NCBI GenBank assembly: GCA_009377605.1
Contig: WHTT01000012.1
Location: forward strand, 1-64,000
DNA: 64,000 bases
Origin: Luteitalea sp.
GTDB lineage: Bacteria > Acidobacteriota > Vicinamibacteria > Vicinamibacterales > Vicinamibacteraceae
Direction of reading: 5' to 3'
Below are positions 18,501 to 26,310 of this stretch, one piece after another. The notes beneath the pieces are model-generated. The model was given only the letters and a program-made list of their open reading frames with translations. It searched no databases and was not told the origin of the DNA. How positions within the stretch are numbered: position 1 is the first letter of the stretch; every line of letters starts with the position of its first letter. The translations under genes and the position numbers were made by a program.

Positions 18501-18809
18501 GACATCGGTCCTGAACAGCAATACTTCGATCCGTCGGCATTCGAGGCCCCACCTGCCGCCACGTGGGGCAATCTCACGCGCAATGGCAGCGGCGTGACCG
18601 GCCCGGCCTTCGTCAATCTCGATCTGACGCTGGCCAAGCGCTTCGCCTTCGGCGCGCGCTTCCTCGAGCTCCGGATCGACTCGTTCAACCTGACCAATTC
18701 GCCGCACTTCAACAACCCGGAGAACACGCTTGGCGACGCGGACTTCGGGCAGGTCACCGGTGCGTTCGGTGAGCGACAGTTCCAGCTCGGGGCCAAGTTC
18801 GTTTTCTGA
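15513..18809 (+). CDS. Oar-like TonB-dependent receptor with carboxypeptidase-regulatory-like domain
   Basis: The 1098-residue product begins at an ATG behind a strong AGGAGG site. A signal peptide ends at about residue 31 (TVHA before QAMKGS). Residues about 35-120 form the carboxypeptidase-regulatory-like beta-sandwich (GSLVGAVTDSTGAALPGVTV). The plug region contains MSNNVQIEGIDNNQRT and AGGAVTSVTLKSGTNQLSGS, typical of Oar-like receptors. A large beta-barrel follows and ends in FVF. Family knowledge: outer-membrane import of large substrates or protease-related export; no SusD-like partner is present. Substrate is unknown. It diverges from the acid-sugar operon. Confidence 0.9.
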   Translation: MRRGLTTYSCGAGMALALAALPVAWPATVHAQAMKGSLVGAVTDSTGAALPGVTVLVTETQTNRQTTAITNESGFYTVPTIANGQYQVEAELEGFKKTLRENIRVDVNTTVRADLVLEIGELTESVTVASEPALLQTDRTDTGRIIESRQVQDLPLGFNRNFQGLWVTVPGSSRPTRPHSEFFNPQDSLEAKINGQSRMSNNVQIEGIDNNQRTGLLTVLIPSPEAIETVGVSTSNFDAELGRAGGAVTSVTLKSGTNQLSGSAFWFGKDDAMNARPYFAETKAPTTYNQFGFTLGGPIVQNRLFYFGDYQRTNDDLGKVHRLTVPPAEWRNGDFSSAPTTIYDPATGNPDGSGRAAFSGNRIPQSRISPIAQRLLDLVPAPNLDAAPGQINYEATAVREKRTDNFDTKITYQASPADQIAWRLSFMRPEIFDPSPEEYGLFGGPSNGGFNATGSATTWSTTFNWTRSLSNTLVLDTRAGLSRYHNIADAQGRGLRSSEELGITGANLDDYTSGLTSINLNNGYSNPALGFGGSLPWDRSERTVQLASTLTKLLGNHAVKIGADYRYNRDFLLQTQDNGGPRGIFRFTGAGTAIPTDAAATAGVANTLASFLLDQPNSIGRDNRVVDPVMIHQALFTFIHDKWQVTPRTTLDLGLRHEFYTPFYAEEAGGLSNFDPETNTLRVAGYGNVPSDVGVEKSFTHFSPRVGLSYRIDDRTVARGGYGATTIPFPDNKYAWDNFPVKQNNQFSAPNAFQTPGLQMADGFPAPLVAEIPDDGIIDASDPALLNQGYNVVPLDLEEATLHTWNVAFQRELTWGFVGEVAYVGNYGDGVLSRLQANAGMVLGAEDAGRPYFERFGRTAESRVWVPTTSRYDGLQVKLDRRFSNGFLMTNSYTLGKSTDYSNDNAFISTPADRERSKGPSAFDRRHAYSASFVYELPFGREDEGLVRWLAGGWQLAGVFTAMTGTPVDIDMSGATLGAPNNTQRPNMVSEPRIIGDIGPEQQYFDPSAFEAPPAATWGNLTRNGSGVTGPAFVNLDLTLAKRFAFGARFLELRIDSFNLTNSPHFNNPENTLGDADFGQVTGAFGERQFQLGAKFVF

Positions 18810-19189
18810 CGGTGAAGGACACGAAGGAACGACAACGAAGGGCACGAAGAATTCACCACGAAGGGCACGAAGATCACGAAGAAGAAGATCATCGATTGGT
18901 TTTCTTCGTGAGCTTCGTGTCTTCTATGTTGCGGGCCGTCGTCAAGCCCCTGTCGAAACCGTTCAAACACAGCGTCCGCCTCGATCCGTCTCACGCGGGT
19001 CCGGCGATGAGGCGTAAGTCGGTGACTCAGCGCTCGTCTTCTATCCGGGCTCGCGCGCATGCGCGCGGCCCCCAGAGACTGTGCAGTCTCAATCCGGACA
19101 CGAGTGCTGCGGCACCCTCTTCGTGGCGGTCGCGCCAGGCGACCCAACAGAAACCGTCCGCAGCGCGCGTGAGGTGCGCAGACGTGAGC
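18810..19189. other. Gene-free region: tandem repeat arms, then flank of the IS110 remnant
   Basis: The first about 120 bases are CACGAAG repeats. The rest, up to the transposase stop, has no convincing frame. It may include the 3' non-coding end of the IS110-type element, including a GC-rich inverted stretch near 19050 (GCGCGCATGCGCGC). No other element was recognised. Confidence 0.5.
18812..18931. repeat. CACGAAG tandem repeat with short inverted arm
   Basis: About seven CACGAAG or CGAAGG units run from 18819 to 18885 and are followed by the complement CTTCGTG twice (18902-18920). The arrangement follows the receptor stop directly. The same unit recurs at 53527. Confidence 0.75.
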
Positions 19190-19690
19190 CTACGCGACTT
19201 TTACGATCGCGCCCGGCGGCACGACACGCGTCGTGACATATCGCCAGAGCGCGATCACCAGCTTGCGGGCCACCGCGACGATCCCGATCCGCCGGGCGCG
19301 TTTGCCCGCCCCAAACTTCGCCTGATACCACTGCGTCAGGGCGCTCTGCGGTTGCCACCGCACCCAATTCCACGCCAGTTGAATGCTGATCGCTTGCAGC
19401 CGCGCATTCCCCGCACGACTGATGCCTTGTTCCCGGACCGTCTCGCCGCTGTCGTACGGCGTCGGCGCGAACCCCAGCAGCCCGCCAATCTGGCGCCGAT
19501 TCCGAAAGGCCCGCCACAGCAGCCCCTCGTCGAGCAGCACCGACGCACTCGTCGTCGCGACGCCTTTGAGCTGGGCCAGCTGGTGCAAGGCCGCGGTCGG
19601 TGCCGCGGCCGTGACCGCGGCGTGCTGCTGGGCGTCCAGCTCCGCGATCTGCGCCTCGAGGCCGTGGAGCCACTCAGCGGGCCAGTACCG
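19190..19690 (-). mobile_element. IS110-family transposase, C-terminal remnant
   Basis: About 165 residues on the minus strand match the C-terminal Transposase_20 half of IS110-family transposases: LKGVATTSASVLLDEG, FRNRRQIGGLLGFAP, REQGISRAGNARLQ (which should carry the catalytic serine) and the end KRARRIGIVAVARKLV. Full-length members have 330-400 residues, so the N-terminal DEDD nuclease domain is missing. The missing side abuts the beheaded receptor pseudogene at about 19690. The element is therefore a fragment and presumably immobile. Assignment to the IS110 or IS1111 subgroup is not possible from this piece. Confidence 0.82.
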
Positions 19691-21478
19691 CTTCCACCGT
19701 AACGACGTCCTGACGCGGCAGCTCGACAACTCGCCGTCGGTGACGCTCGGTCAGGATCTCGCCGCCCTGCTGCTGGGGTATCCGAGCGGGGGCGCCATCG
19801 ACCGCAGTGCCGATCGGTTCAACCAAGTGATCTACCACGGTCTCTTCGTCCAAGACGACTGGAAGGTCAGCGACAAGCTGACGTTCAACCTGGGCTTGCG
19901 ATGGGAGTACGAAGGGCCACCAACGGAGCGCTTCAACAGGAACGCGCGCGGCTTCGATCCCGACGCGCAGCTCGACGTCGCGTCCGCGGCGCAGACGGCG
20001 TATGCGGCAGACCCCATTCCGGAGCTCTCCCCGAGCGACTTCCGGGTCCAAGGCGGCCTGGGGTTCGCGAGCGACAGCGACCGCGGGAGCGTCGATCCCG
20101 ACTGGCGCAACATCCAGCCGCGCCTCGGGTTCGCCTACCAGTGGAACGAGAGAACCGTCGTGCGCGGCGGCTGGGCCATCTACACGGTGCCGGGTCTCTT
20201 CGATTACAGGGGTATCTATCAGCCAGGCTTCTCGCAAGGCACGACGATCGTGCCGTCGCTCGATACGGGCGTGACCATCCGTGCGACGCTCGACGATCCG
20301 TTCCCCGATGGCGTGGCCGAGCCGCCTGGCGCGGCAAACGGTGCGAACACATTCGTCGGCCGCTCGCTCGGGCGATTCAACCACGATGTGGGCTACCAAA
20401 ACGGCCAGTCCATGCGGTGGGCCGTCAGCATGCAGCGCGAGCTCCCAGCTCAGTGGGTGGTCGAGGCCGCGTACGTCGGCAACCGCGCCTACGACCTGAC
20501 GATGTACCCGGGTAACGACTTCAACATCAACTCGGTGCCGCGCGAGTACTTGTCGACGAGCTCGGTGCGCGATCAAGCGACCATCGACTTCCTCACCGCG
20601 AATGTCGACAACCCGCTTGCCGGATTGCTCCCAGGTGAAGATCTCGACAGCAGTACGGTGCAACGCCAACAGTTACTGAGACCTTATCCACAGTTCAGCG
20701 GGATCAACACGCGCCCCTACGAGGGGTCCAGCTCGTACGCGTCCGGGCAATTCAGGCTCGAGAAGCGCTTCAGCACGGGGTTCACGATGCTGACGAGCTA
20801 CACCTACGCGCACGCTCAGGACAAGTTGCGGTTCCTCAATGAGACCGACGCCGAGCCGGAGGAGCGATCCGCCGAAACGGATATCCGGCACCGCCTGGTG
20901 CTGAACGGAATCTGGGACGTGCCCTTCGGCCGCGACCGCCGCTTCGGCGCGGACGCGCACCCGGTGCTGAACGCGATTGCCGGCAACTGGAGCGTGTCGC
21001 TCATCTGGCAGTGGCAGAGCGGCCGGGCCAACCTGGGAGGGTTTGGCGGCCTGGGCAACGTCTACTACGACGGTGACATCAACCAGTTGAAGACGGACTA
21101 TTCGGGTGACGTCTCGGAGCCCGTGTTCGACACGAGCGGCTTCTACTTCCAGGACGAAGCGGTCCAGACCAACGGCGTCGTGGATCCGGCCAAGCAGCGG
21201 AGCGACGAGCGGATCCGGCTCGCGAACAACATCCGGACGCTGCCCACGCGTCCCGACCAGTTCGCGGACCGCGCTACGTGAACTGGGAGATGTCGTTCGT
21301 GAAGCGCTTCGACCTGGGGCAGGTGCGCGCGCAACTCCACCTCGAGTTGTACAATGCCTTCAACGACGTCTTCTACAACAACCCAAACCTGGATCCGCAG
21401 AACGCGAACTTCGGGATGGTGACGAGTCAAAACAACCTCCCGCGGAACCTCCAGCTCGGGTTCAAGCTGCTGTTCTAG
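19690..21478 (+). pseudogene. TonB-dependent receptor pseudogene: 5' truncated at an IS remnant and frameshifted near the 3' end
   Basis: From about 19690 the plus strand reads as receptor sequence (LDNSPSVTLGQDLAALLLG, then barrel motifs FVQDDWKVSDKLTFNLGLRWEYEG and WVVEAAYVGNRAYDL). The signal peptide, regulatory-like domain and plug are absent. An open frame continues leftward into the IS110 remnant but is only antisense of the transposase. The receptor frame stops at 21281, while the C-terminus continues in the next frame (VRGPRYVNWEMSFVKRFDLGQ to LGFKLLF), so a single-base indel lies around 21255-21275. Both lesions argue against function, although the indel could be a sequencing error. 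Confidence 0.8.
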
Positions 21479-21573
21479 GTGGGGACGCCCCGCCGAGCCG
21501 TCCGCACGGCGCGTTCGGCGAACGCGCCCTACCACCATCGGAAGGTAGGGACGCCTCGCCGAGGCGTCCTTAC
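21478..21573. repeat. Cluster of REP-like palindromes (two to three copies)
   Basis: This is the densest copy of the family. It shows a GGACGCCCCGCCGAGCCGTCC-like unit, then GGCGCGTTCGGCGAACGCGCC ending in CTACC, and finally GGTAGGG with ACGCCTCGCCGAGGCGT. The units face each other through the GGTAGGG/CCCTACC flanks. It lies between the receptor pseudogene and the Gfo/Idh/MocA gene. Confidence 0.85.
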
Positions 21574-21630
21574 CGTAGTATCTACAGACGTGCTACAGTT
21601 CACCCACGTCGACAGGAGGAGACTCGGTCC

Positions 21631-23007
21631 ATGAAGGTGAATCGTCGAACCTTTGTCGCCTCGACTGCGGCTGGCGTTGTCGGAACGACAACCGCGCTCG
21701 GCGCACGAGAGTCTGGCCTCGTGCAAGGCGCCAACGACCGCATCCGGCTGGGATTCATCGGCGTCGGAGGCATGGGGCGCGGTCACCTCGGCAACTTCAT
21801 GGAGATCCCCGAGGTGGAGATCGTGGTGGTCTGCGACGTCTGGGGGCTCGCTCGAGACAGGGCCCAGAAGATGACCGAGCAGCAGCCGCGCGGCCCGGCC
21901 GAGGTCGAGAGTGACTTTCGTCGCGTGCTCGAGAGAAAAGATGTGGACGCGGTCGTGATTGCCACGCCGGATCACTGGCACGCGCTGCCGACCATCATGG
22001 CCTGCGACGCCGGCAAGGACGTCTACGTCGAAAAGCCCATCTCGCACAACATCGTCGAGGGACGGAAGATGGTGGAAGCGGCGCGTACACACGAGCGCAT
22101 CGTGCAGGTGGGCACGCAGCAGCGCTCTGGGCTCCACTTCCAGGAAGCCGTGGACATCGTGCGCAGTGGGAAGATCGGCAAGGTGGCTCGGGTCCATACG
22201 TGGAACTACGAAAACGAGTCGCCACGAGGTATCGGAAGCCCGGCGGATGGCACGCCGCCACCCGATCTCGACTGGGACTTCTGGCTCGGCCCGGCGCCGA
22301 GTGTGGCATTCAACCCGAACCGCTTCATTGGATCCTTCCGATGGTTCTGGGACTATGCGGGCGGCATGATGACCGACTGGGGCGTCCATCTGTTGGATAT
22401 CGTGCAGTGGGCCATGAAGGTCGACGCGCCCTCCACCATCTCCGCGGCAGGCGGCACGTTCGTCTTGCAAGACAATCGCGAGACCCCCGACACGCTCGAC
22501 GTGCTGTTCCAGTATCCGGAGTTCGTTGCCACGTACGCGAACCGCAAGACCAACGGGTACACGCCGGGCGGACAGGGCTACGGCATCACCTTCTACGGCA
22601 CGGATGGCACGCTCTTCGTCGATCGGTCGGGCTACGACCTCTATCCGGAGCTGGGTGGCGTCGTCGAGGAGCCGGAGCCCGCATATGTGCGCTTACAGCA
22701 GACCGGACGCCCTTCCTGGTCGCGCGGTCGCACGGTGGACGTCGGTCGCGCACAGCGGATGGCGGGACCTGGCTCGGATCAGAACGGCCCCCACATCGAG
22801 AACTTCCTCGAGTGCATGCGCACGCGGAAGCTGCCGATGTCGGACATCGAGATCGGTCACCGGTCGACCTCGACGTGCCTATTGGGCAACATTGCTTACC
22901 GAACGGGACACACGATCACCTGGGATGCGACGCAGGAACAGGTTGCAAATGACCCGGAGGCGTCGAAACTGCTCTTGCGTGCGTATCGCGCGCCCTGGAA
23001 GATCTGA
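21631..23007 (+). CDS. Gfo/Idh/MocA family oxidoreductase, Tat-exported
   Basis: The 458-residue protein starts at an ATG with AGGAGGA about nine bases upstream; longer frames upstream are repeat sequence. The N-terminus MKVNRRTFVAST is a Tat signal. The Rossmann motif is GFIGVGGMGRGH, followed by the family hallmarks ATPDHWHALPT and VEKPISHN. The C-terminal domain contains WDYAGGMMTDWGVHLLDIVQWAM, with the catalytic-site Asp/His pattern. Family knowledge: NAD(P)-dependent oxidation or reduction of sugars or glycosides, and exported versions often carry a tightly bound cofactor. Genes downstream (OYE-like and MFS) are co-directional, but the first gap contains its own palindrome. Confidence 0.9.
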   Translation: MKVNRRTFVASTAAGVVGTTTALGARESGLVQGANDRIRLGFIGVGGMGRGHLGNFMEIPEVEIVVVCDVWGLARDRAQKMTEQQPRGPAEVESDFRRVLERKDVDAVVIATPDHWHALPTIMACDAGKDVYVEKPISHNIVEGRKMVEAARTHERIVQVGTQQRSGLHFQEAVDIVRSGKIGKVARVHTWNYENESPRGIGSPADGTPPPDLDWDFWLGPAPSVAFNPNRFIGSFRWFWDYAGGMMTDWGVHLLDIVQWAMKVDAPSTISAAGGTFVLQDNRETPDTLDVLFQYPEFVATYANRKTNGYTPGGQGYGITFYGTDGTLFVDRSGYDLYPELGGVVEEPEPAYVRLQQTGRPSWSRGRTVDVGRAQRMAGPGSDQNGPHIENFLECMRTRKLPMSDIEIGHRSTSTCLLGNIAYRTGHTITWDATQEQVANDPEASKLLLRAYRAPWKI

Positions 23008-23040
23008 ATTGGTGGTTGCGCGGCGGCGGAGAATAATGTT

Positions 23041-23055
23041 CATATATGATATATG
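23041..23055. promoter_or_regulatory. AT-rich palindrome overlapping the start codon of the OYE-like gene
   Basis: CATATAT-G-ATATATG is a perfect 7-bp inverted repeat in an otherwise GC-rich window. Its right end contains the ATG of the next gene. It could be a repressor operator or a chance AT-rich start region. Confidence 0.4.
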
Positions 23056-24489
23056 CCGTCGTACGCTCGGGTAGCCGCACTCAAGACGCCAGAGCTCTTT
23101 CTCGCCCACACTGAGAGTCTCGGGATCGAGCTGGCCTTCGATCCTACACTCCTGAGCGGACCGCAAAACCCACTCGCGGCGCCCTTGCCGCTCGACAGGC
23201 TCACGCTGGGAAACCGCTTTGCGATCCTGCCCATGGAGGGCTGGGACGGCACAGCCGACGGCCGGCCGAGCGAGCTGACGACCCGGCGCTGGACGCATTT
23301 CGGCCAAAGCGGCGCAAAGCTGATCTGGGGCTGTGAGGCAGTTGCCGTTCGATACGACGGGCGCGCGAATCCAAATCAGCTCGTGATCGGTCCGCATGCC
23401 GCAGACGACCTGACGCGACTGCGCGAAACCCTGGTATCGGCCCACGCCGAGCGCTTCGGCACCTCGTCTGACCTGATGGTCGGCCTGCAGCTCACGCACT
23501 CGGGCCGGTATGCCCGGCCGGAAGGTGCGGGGGAACCGCGGCCATTGCTTGCCTATCGGCACCCGCTGCTCGACAGGCGGCTGCCGCCGGGGACGCCCTT
23601 GACCGTGATGAGCGACCAGGACATCGAGCATCTCGTGGACGATTTCGTGTCGGCCGCGCGCGTGGCCGCCCGCGCGGGCTTTCACTTCGTCGACATCAAG
23701 CACTGCCACGGTTATTTCGCTCACGAGCTGCTGTCGGCGGTCGATCGTCCCGGGAAGTTTGGCGGCTGCTTCGAGAACCGCACACGATTTCTGCGACTGG
23801 TGGTCGAAGGCATTCGTGCGGTGGAGCCGCGACTCGGTCTTGGCGTGCGGCTGTCGGCGTTCGACAGTATTCCTTATTCCAAGAATGGCGACGGCTCCGG
23901 TGTGCCCGACGCCGACGCGCGGCGCTATCGATTCGCCTTCGGTGCGCTTCGAGACCCGGCAGCACTGCCAGAGCTCGATGATGCCCGTTGCTTTCTGGCG
24001 CTGTTGCGCGAGCTCGACGTGCGGCTCGTGTGCATCTCCGGCGGCAGCCCGTATTACAATCCCCACATCCAGCGGCCGGCCCTGTTCCCGCCCTCGGACG
24101 GTTACCTTCCGCCTGAGGATCCGCTCGTCGGCGTGGCTCGTCAGATCCAGGTGACGGCGCAGCTCAAGCGAGCCTTCCCGGATCTCGTCGTCGTCGGCTC
24201 GGCGTACAGCTACCTGCAGGAGTGGCTGCCGCACGTCGCACAGGCCGCGGTTCGGCAAGAGGCGGTCGACGTGGTGGGCATTGGTCGAATGGTGCTCGCG
24301 TACCCAACGCTTCCCGCAGACGTGCTCGCAGGCCGGCCGCTCCAGCGCAAGGCGATCTGCCGGACGTTCAGCGACTGCACGACGGCGCCGCGCCATGGCC
24401 TCGTCTCCGGCTGCTTTCCGCTCGATCGCTTCTATGCGGCACATCCACACGCCGCGCGCCTCAAAGAGGTGAAAGCCACGCTGTCATGA
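23053..24489 (+). CDS. NADH:flavin oxidoreductase / Old Yellow Enzyme-like protein
   Basis: The 478-residue protein has the OYE-type TIM-barrel start [22 protein letters not shown], followed by [16 protein letters not shown] (the FMN/substrate His-Ser pattern) and later GVRLSAF. The C-terminus has [14 protein letters not shown], the usual phosphate-binding part, and a cysteine-containing tail ([20 protein letters not shown]) resembling the Fe-S region of 2,4-dienoyl-CoA reductase-like members. Family knowledge: FMN-dependent reduction of activated alkenes or related chemistry. There is no strong ribosome-binding site at this start, so the first residues are uncertain. Its stop overlaps the MFS start (ATGA). 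Confidence 0.82.
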   Translation: MPSYARVAALKTPELFLAHTESLGIELAFDPTLLSGPQNPLAAPLPLDRLTLGNRFAILPMEGWDGTADGRPSELTTRRWTHFGQSGAKLIWGCEAVAVRYDGRANPNQLVIGPHAADDLTRLRETLVSAHAERFGTSSDLMVGLQLTHSGRYARPEGAGEPRPLLAYRHPLLDRRLPPGTPLTVMSDQDIEHLVDDFVSAARVAARAGFHFVDIKHCHGYFAHELLSAVDRPGKFGGCFENRTRFLRLVVEGIRAVEPRLGLGVRLSAFDSIPYSKNGDGSGVPDADARRYRFAFGALRDPAALPELDDARCFLALLRELDVRLVCISGGSPYYNPHIQRPALFPPSDGYLPPEDPLVGVARQIQVTAQLKRAFPDLVVVGSAYSYLQEWLPHVAQAAVRQEAVDVVGIGRMVLAYPTLPADVLAGRPLQRKAICRTFSDCTTAPRHGLVSGCFPLDRFYAAHPHAARLKEVKATLS

Positions 24490-25763
24490 CATCATCATCG
24501 CTGTCGCGCGCTCAGGTTCACGTCGCCTTCACTGCGTTCGCGGCGCTCTTCTCCATCGTCGGTCTCGCGTTGTACGGCCTTCCATTCTTCTACGATTTCA
24601 TGGTGCGCGATTTCGGCTGGACACGCGCGCAAGTGACGTCCGGCAACGCGTATAGCAAGTTGATCGTGGGACCGCTGTTTGGGTTTCTCGCCGGATGGCT
24701 GGTCGATCGCTTTGGGCCGCGGCGGCTGATGCTCGTGGGCATCGCGATGGCTGGCATCGCCCTCATCGGTCTCGGCTTCATCTCGACGCTGACTGGCTTC
24801 TATCTCTTCTATCTCTTCAACGCCCTCGGCTATGTCTGCGGCGGTCCGTTGCCGAACCAGGTCCTGCTCTCACGCTGGTTCGATCGCGGGCGTGGCAAGG
24901 CGATGGGTTTTGCGTACCTCGGCATCGGCGTCGGTGGCGCGGTGGTGCCGCTACTCGCGGTCTTCCTCATCAACCAGCTAGGGTGGCAGCCGGCGCTGCA
25001 GATACTCGGCGTGCTCCTCATCGCGTGTGCGCTGCCACTCGCGTGGTTCGTCAAAGACAAACCCGATCCGGCACCTGAGCACCGCTGCACCCTGCACGCG
25101 GCCAACCTCGAACCTCGAACCTCGAACCTCGAACCTCAACGCCTGCCTCCTGCACACGCGGGCAATCCGGGCGCCAGCTTCTCCCCCGTCCTGCGTGCCT
25201 GGCCGTTCTATTTGCTCCTCATCGCGAGCATGTGCTCGATTGGCGCGGTCGGCGGGACGATGCAGAACCTCAAGCTCTATCTCAGCCTCGACCTCGAGTA
25301 CTCGCAGCAGTCGATCGGCTACATCGCGTCGCTCGTGCTCGTCGGAAGCATCATTGGAAGGCTGCTCATGGGCTGGCTTGCGGACCGGTGGCCGAAGAAG
25401 TACGTCATGCTGCTCATCTACTCGATTGTTGCCTCCGCCATCCCGCTCCTGTTCTTCGCGCAGTCACAGCCGATGCTGTATCTGTTTGCGCTGGTCTTTG
25501 GAATCGGGCTCGGGGGCGACTACATGATCATTCCGTTGATGGCGGCGGAGCTCTTCGGCGTGGCGGTCCTCGGCCGGGTGATGGGGATAGTGCTGACGGC
25601 CGACGGTGCGGCCGAGGCGCTCGCACCAATGGCCGTCGCGGCGATTCGAGACCGCACCGGAAGCTACGGAGATGGCTTTCTTATCCTCGTGCTGCTTGCT
25701 GCGCTAGGCGCCGCAGCCGTCGCGCTGCTGCCACGGGGACAGCACGCGCGGGGAGAAGCGTAA
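24486..25763 (+). CDS. MFS transporter (oxalate/formate antiporter-like), with repeat-derived central loop
   Basis: The 425-residue carrier begins at the ATG overlapping the upstream stop (ATGA), so it is probably translated with the OYE-like gene. About twelve membrane segments are visible. The loop motif [13 protein letters not shown] after the second segment and its second-half counterpart [13 protein letters not shown] are typical of MFS carriers. The central cytoplasmic loop contains an in-frame heptanucleotide repeat giving [11 protein letters not shown], not expected in the family. Substrate is unknown; the context of an oxidoreductase and an exported sugar-type dehydrogenase suggests a small carboxylate. 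Confidence 0.86.
   Translation: MTSSSLSRAQVHVAFTAFAALFSIVGLALYGLPFFYDFMVRDFGWTRAQVTSGNAYSKLIVGPLFGFLAGWLVDRFGPRRLMLVGIAMAGIALIGLGFISTLTGFYLFYLFNALGYVCGGPLPNQVLLSRWFDRGRGKAMGFAYLGIGVGGAVVPLLAVFLINQLGWQPALQILGVLLIACALPLAWFVKDKPDPAPEHRCTLHAANLEPRTSNLEPQRLPPAHAGNPGASFSPVLRAWPFYLLLIASMCSIGAVGGTMQNLKLYLSLDLEYSQQSIGYIASLVLVGSIIGRLLMGWLADRWPKKYVMLLIYSIVASAIPLLFFAQSQPMLYLFALVFGIGLGGDYMIIPLMAAELFGVAVLGRVMGIVLTADGAAEALAPMAVAAIRDRTGSYGDGFLILVLLAALGAAAVALLPRGQHARGEA
25104..25138. repeat. In-frame AACCTCG heptanucleotide tandem repeat within the MFS gene
   Basis: Four perfect AACCTCG units and one variant (AACCTCA) run head to tail. Because three 7-bp units make seven codons, the array adds NLEPRTS heptads without a stop. 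The same unit forms the intergenic array at 63372-63428. Confidence 0.85.
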
Positions 25764-26142
25764 CGGTTCGACGTTCGAGCGGTCGAGACTCTCAGACAAG
25801 ATCCGGTGCCGCCAGTCGCCGGCACAACTGTCGCGCCGGCAGGATCAGGATTCCATCGTCGGTGCGGGCCCGTGGTTCGCGACAGACGACCACACGCTGG
25901 CGGGTACGCGGATGATCTTTGGCGAGCTCGCGAAGCCCTTTGCGATCGTCACTGGGTCATGGCCTCTTTGCGCCTCGCCTCGGGTTCACCTACCGGCTGG
26001 GCGAGGACAGGGTCTTTCGGACCGCTACGCACTCCCTGCTACTCCCTGGTCTTGCGCGGTTTACGAGCTGCGCGGTGGTCGGGTCATGTAGCACGCCCGC
26101 CGCGTGTGCTCACCTGAGGCGCCCCTCGCCTCCGTCGAGCCA
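25764..26142. other. Gene-free region with possible coding relics
   Basis: No intact gene is seen. One plus-strand frame around 25965-26010 reads FAPRLGFTYRLGEDRVFR, closely matching the barrel motif of neighbouring receptors (FAPRVGIVYRLNDDTVVR), so a tiny receptor relic is likely. A preceding stretch in another frame (GAGPWFATDDHTLAGTRMIFGELAKPF) looks coding-like but was not identified. Confidence 0.4.
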
Positions 26143-26171
26143 TTGACAGGAGTGCGGCGAGGGGGTTACCT
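26143..26171 (+). promoter_or_regulatory. Conserved TTGACA-N17-TTACCT upstream element of receptor paralogue A
   Basis: TTGACA and TTACCT are separated by exactly 17 bases, as at two other receptor genes in this window. TGCTC followed by a CCATTTC-like motif lies six bases further on. The left hexamer is a perfect -35; the right one is a poor match to TATAAT, so a different sigma factor or an activator is possible. Confidence 0.6.
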
Positions 26172-26206
26172 TTCTTGTGCTCAACCATTTCAGGTTGCAT
26201 GCTCCC

Positions 26207-26257
26207 GTCGCCGACGGGTGCGGGCGATCAGCGTGCCTCGCATCCCGCGTCGGCGAC
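26207..26257 (+). other. Strong hairpin in the 5' leader of receptor paralogue A
   Basis: GTCGCCGAC at 26207-26215 pairs with GTCGGCGAC at 26249-26257, and the stem continues with GGGTGCG against CGCATCC across a three-base bulge. It sits between the promoter-like element and the ribosome-binding site, so it may affect mRNA stability or translation. Confidence 0.5.
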
Positions 26258-26310
26258 GCCGGATCTTTGTGATTTGCCGCTTCCGATGCGGCTTGACATG
26301 GAGGTATGGT

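Noticed and set aside
19383-19689. Apparent N-terminal extension of the receptor pseudogene
   Set aside because: This part of the open frame is antisense to the IS110 transposase remnant, whose family motifs are clear, so it is not receptor sequence.
21106-21630. N-terminal extension of the Gfo/Idh/MocA protein
   Set aside because: It is an out-of-frame reading of the receptor pseudogene and REP-like repeats; the Tat signal begins at 21631.
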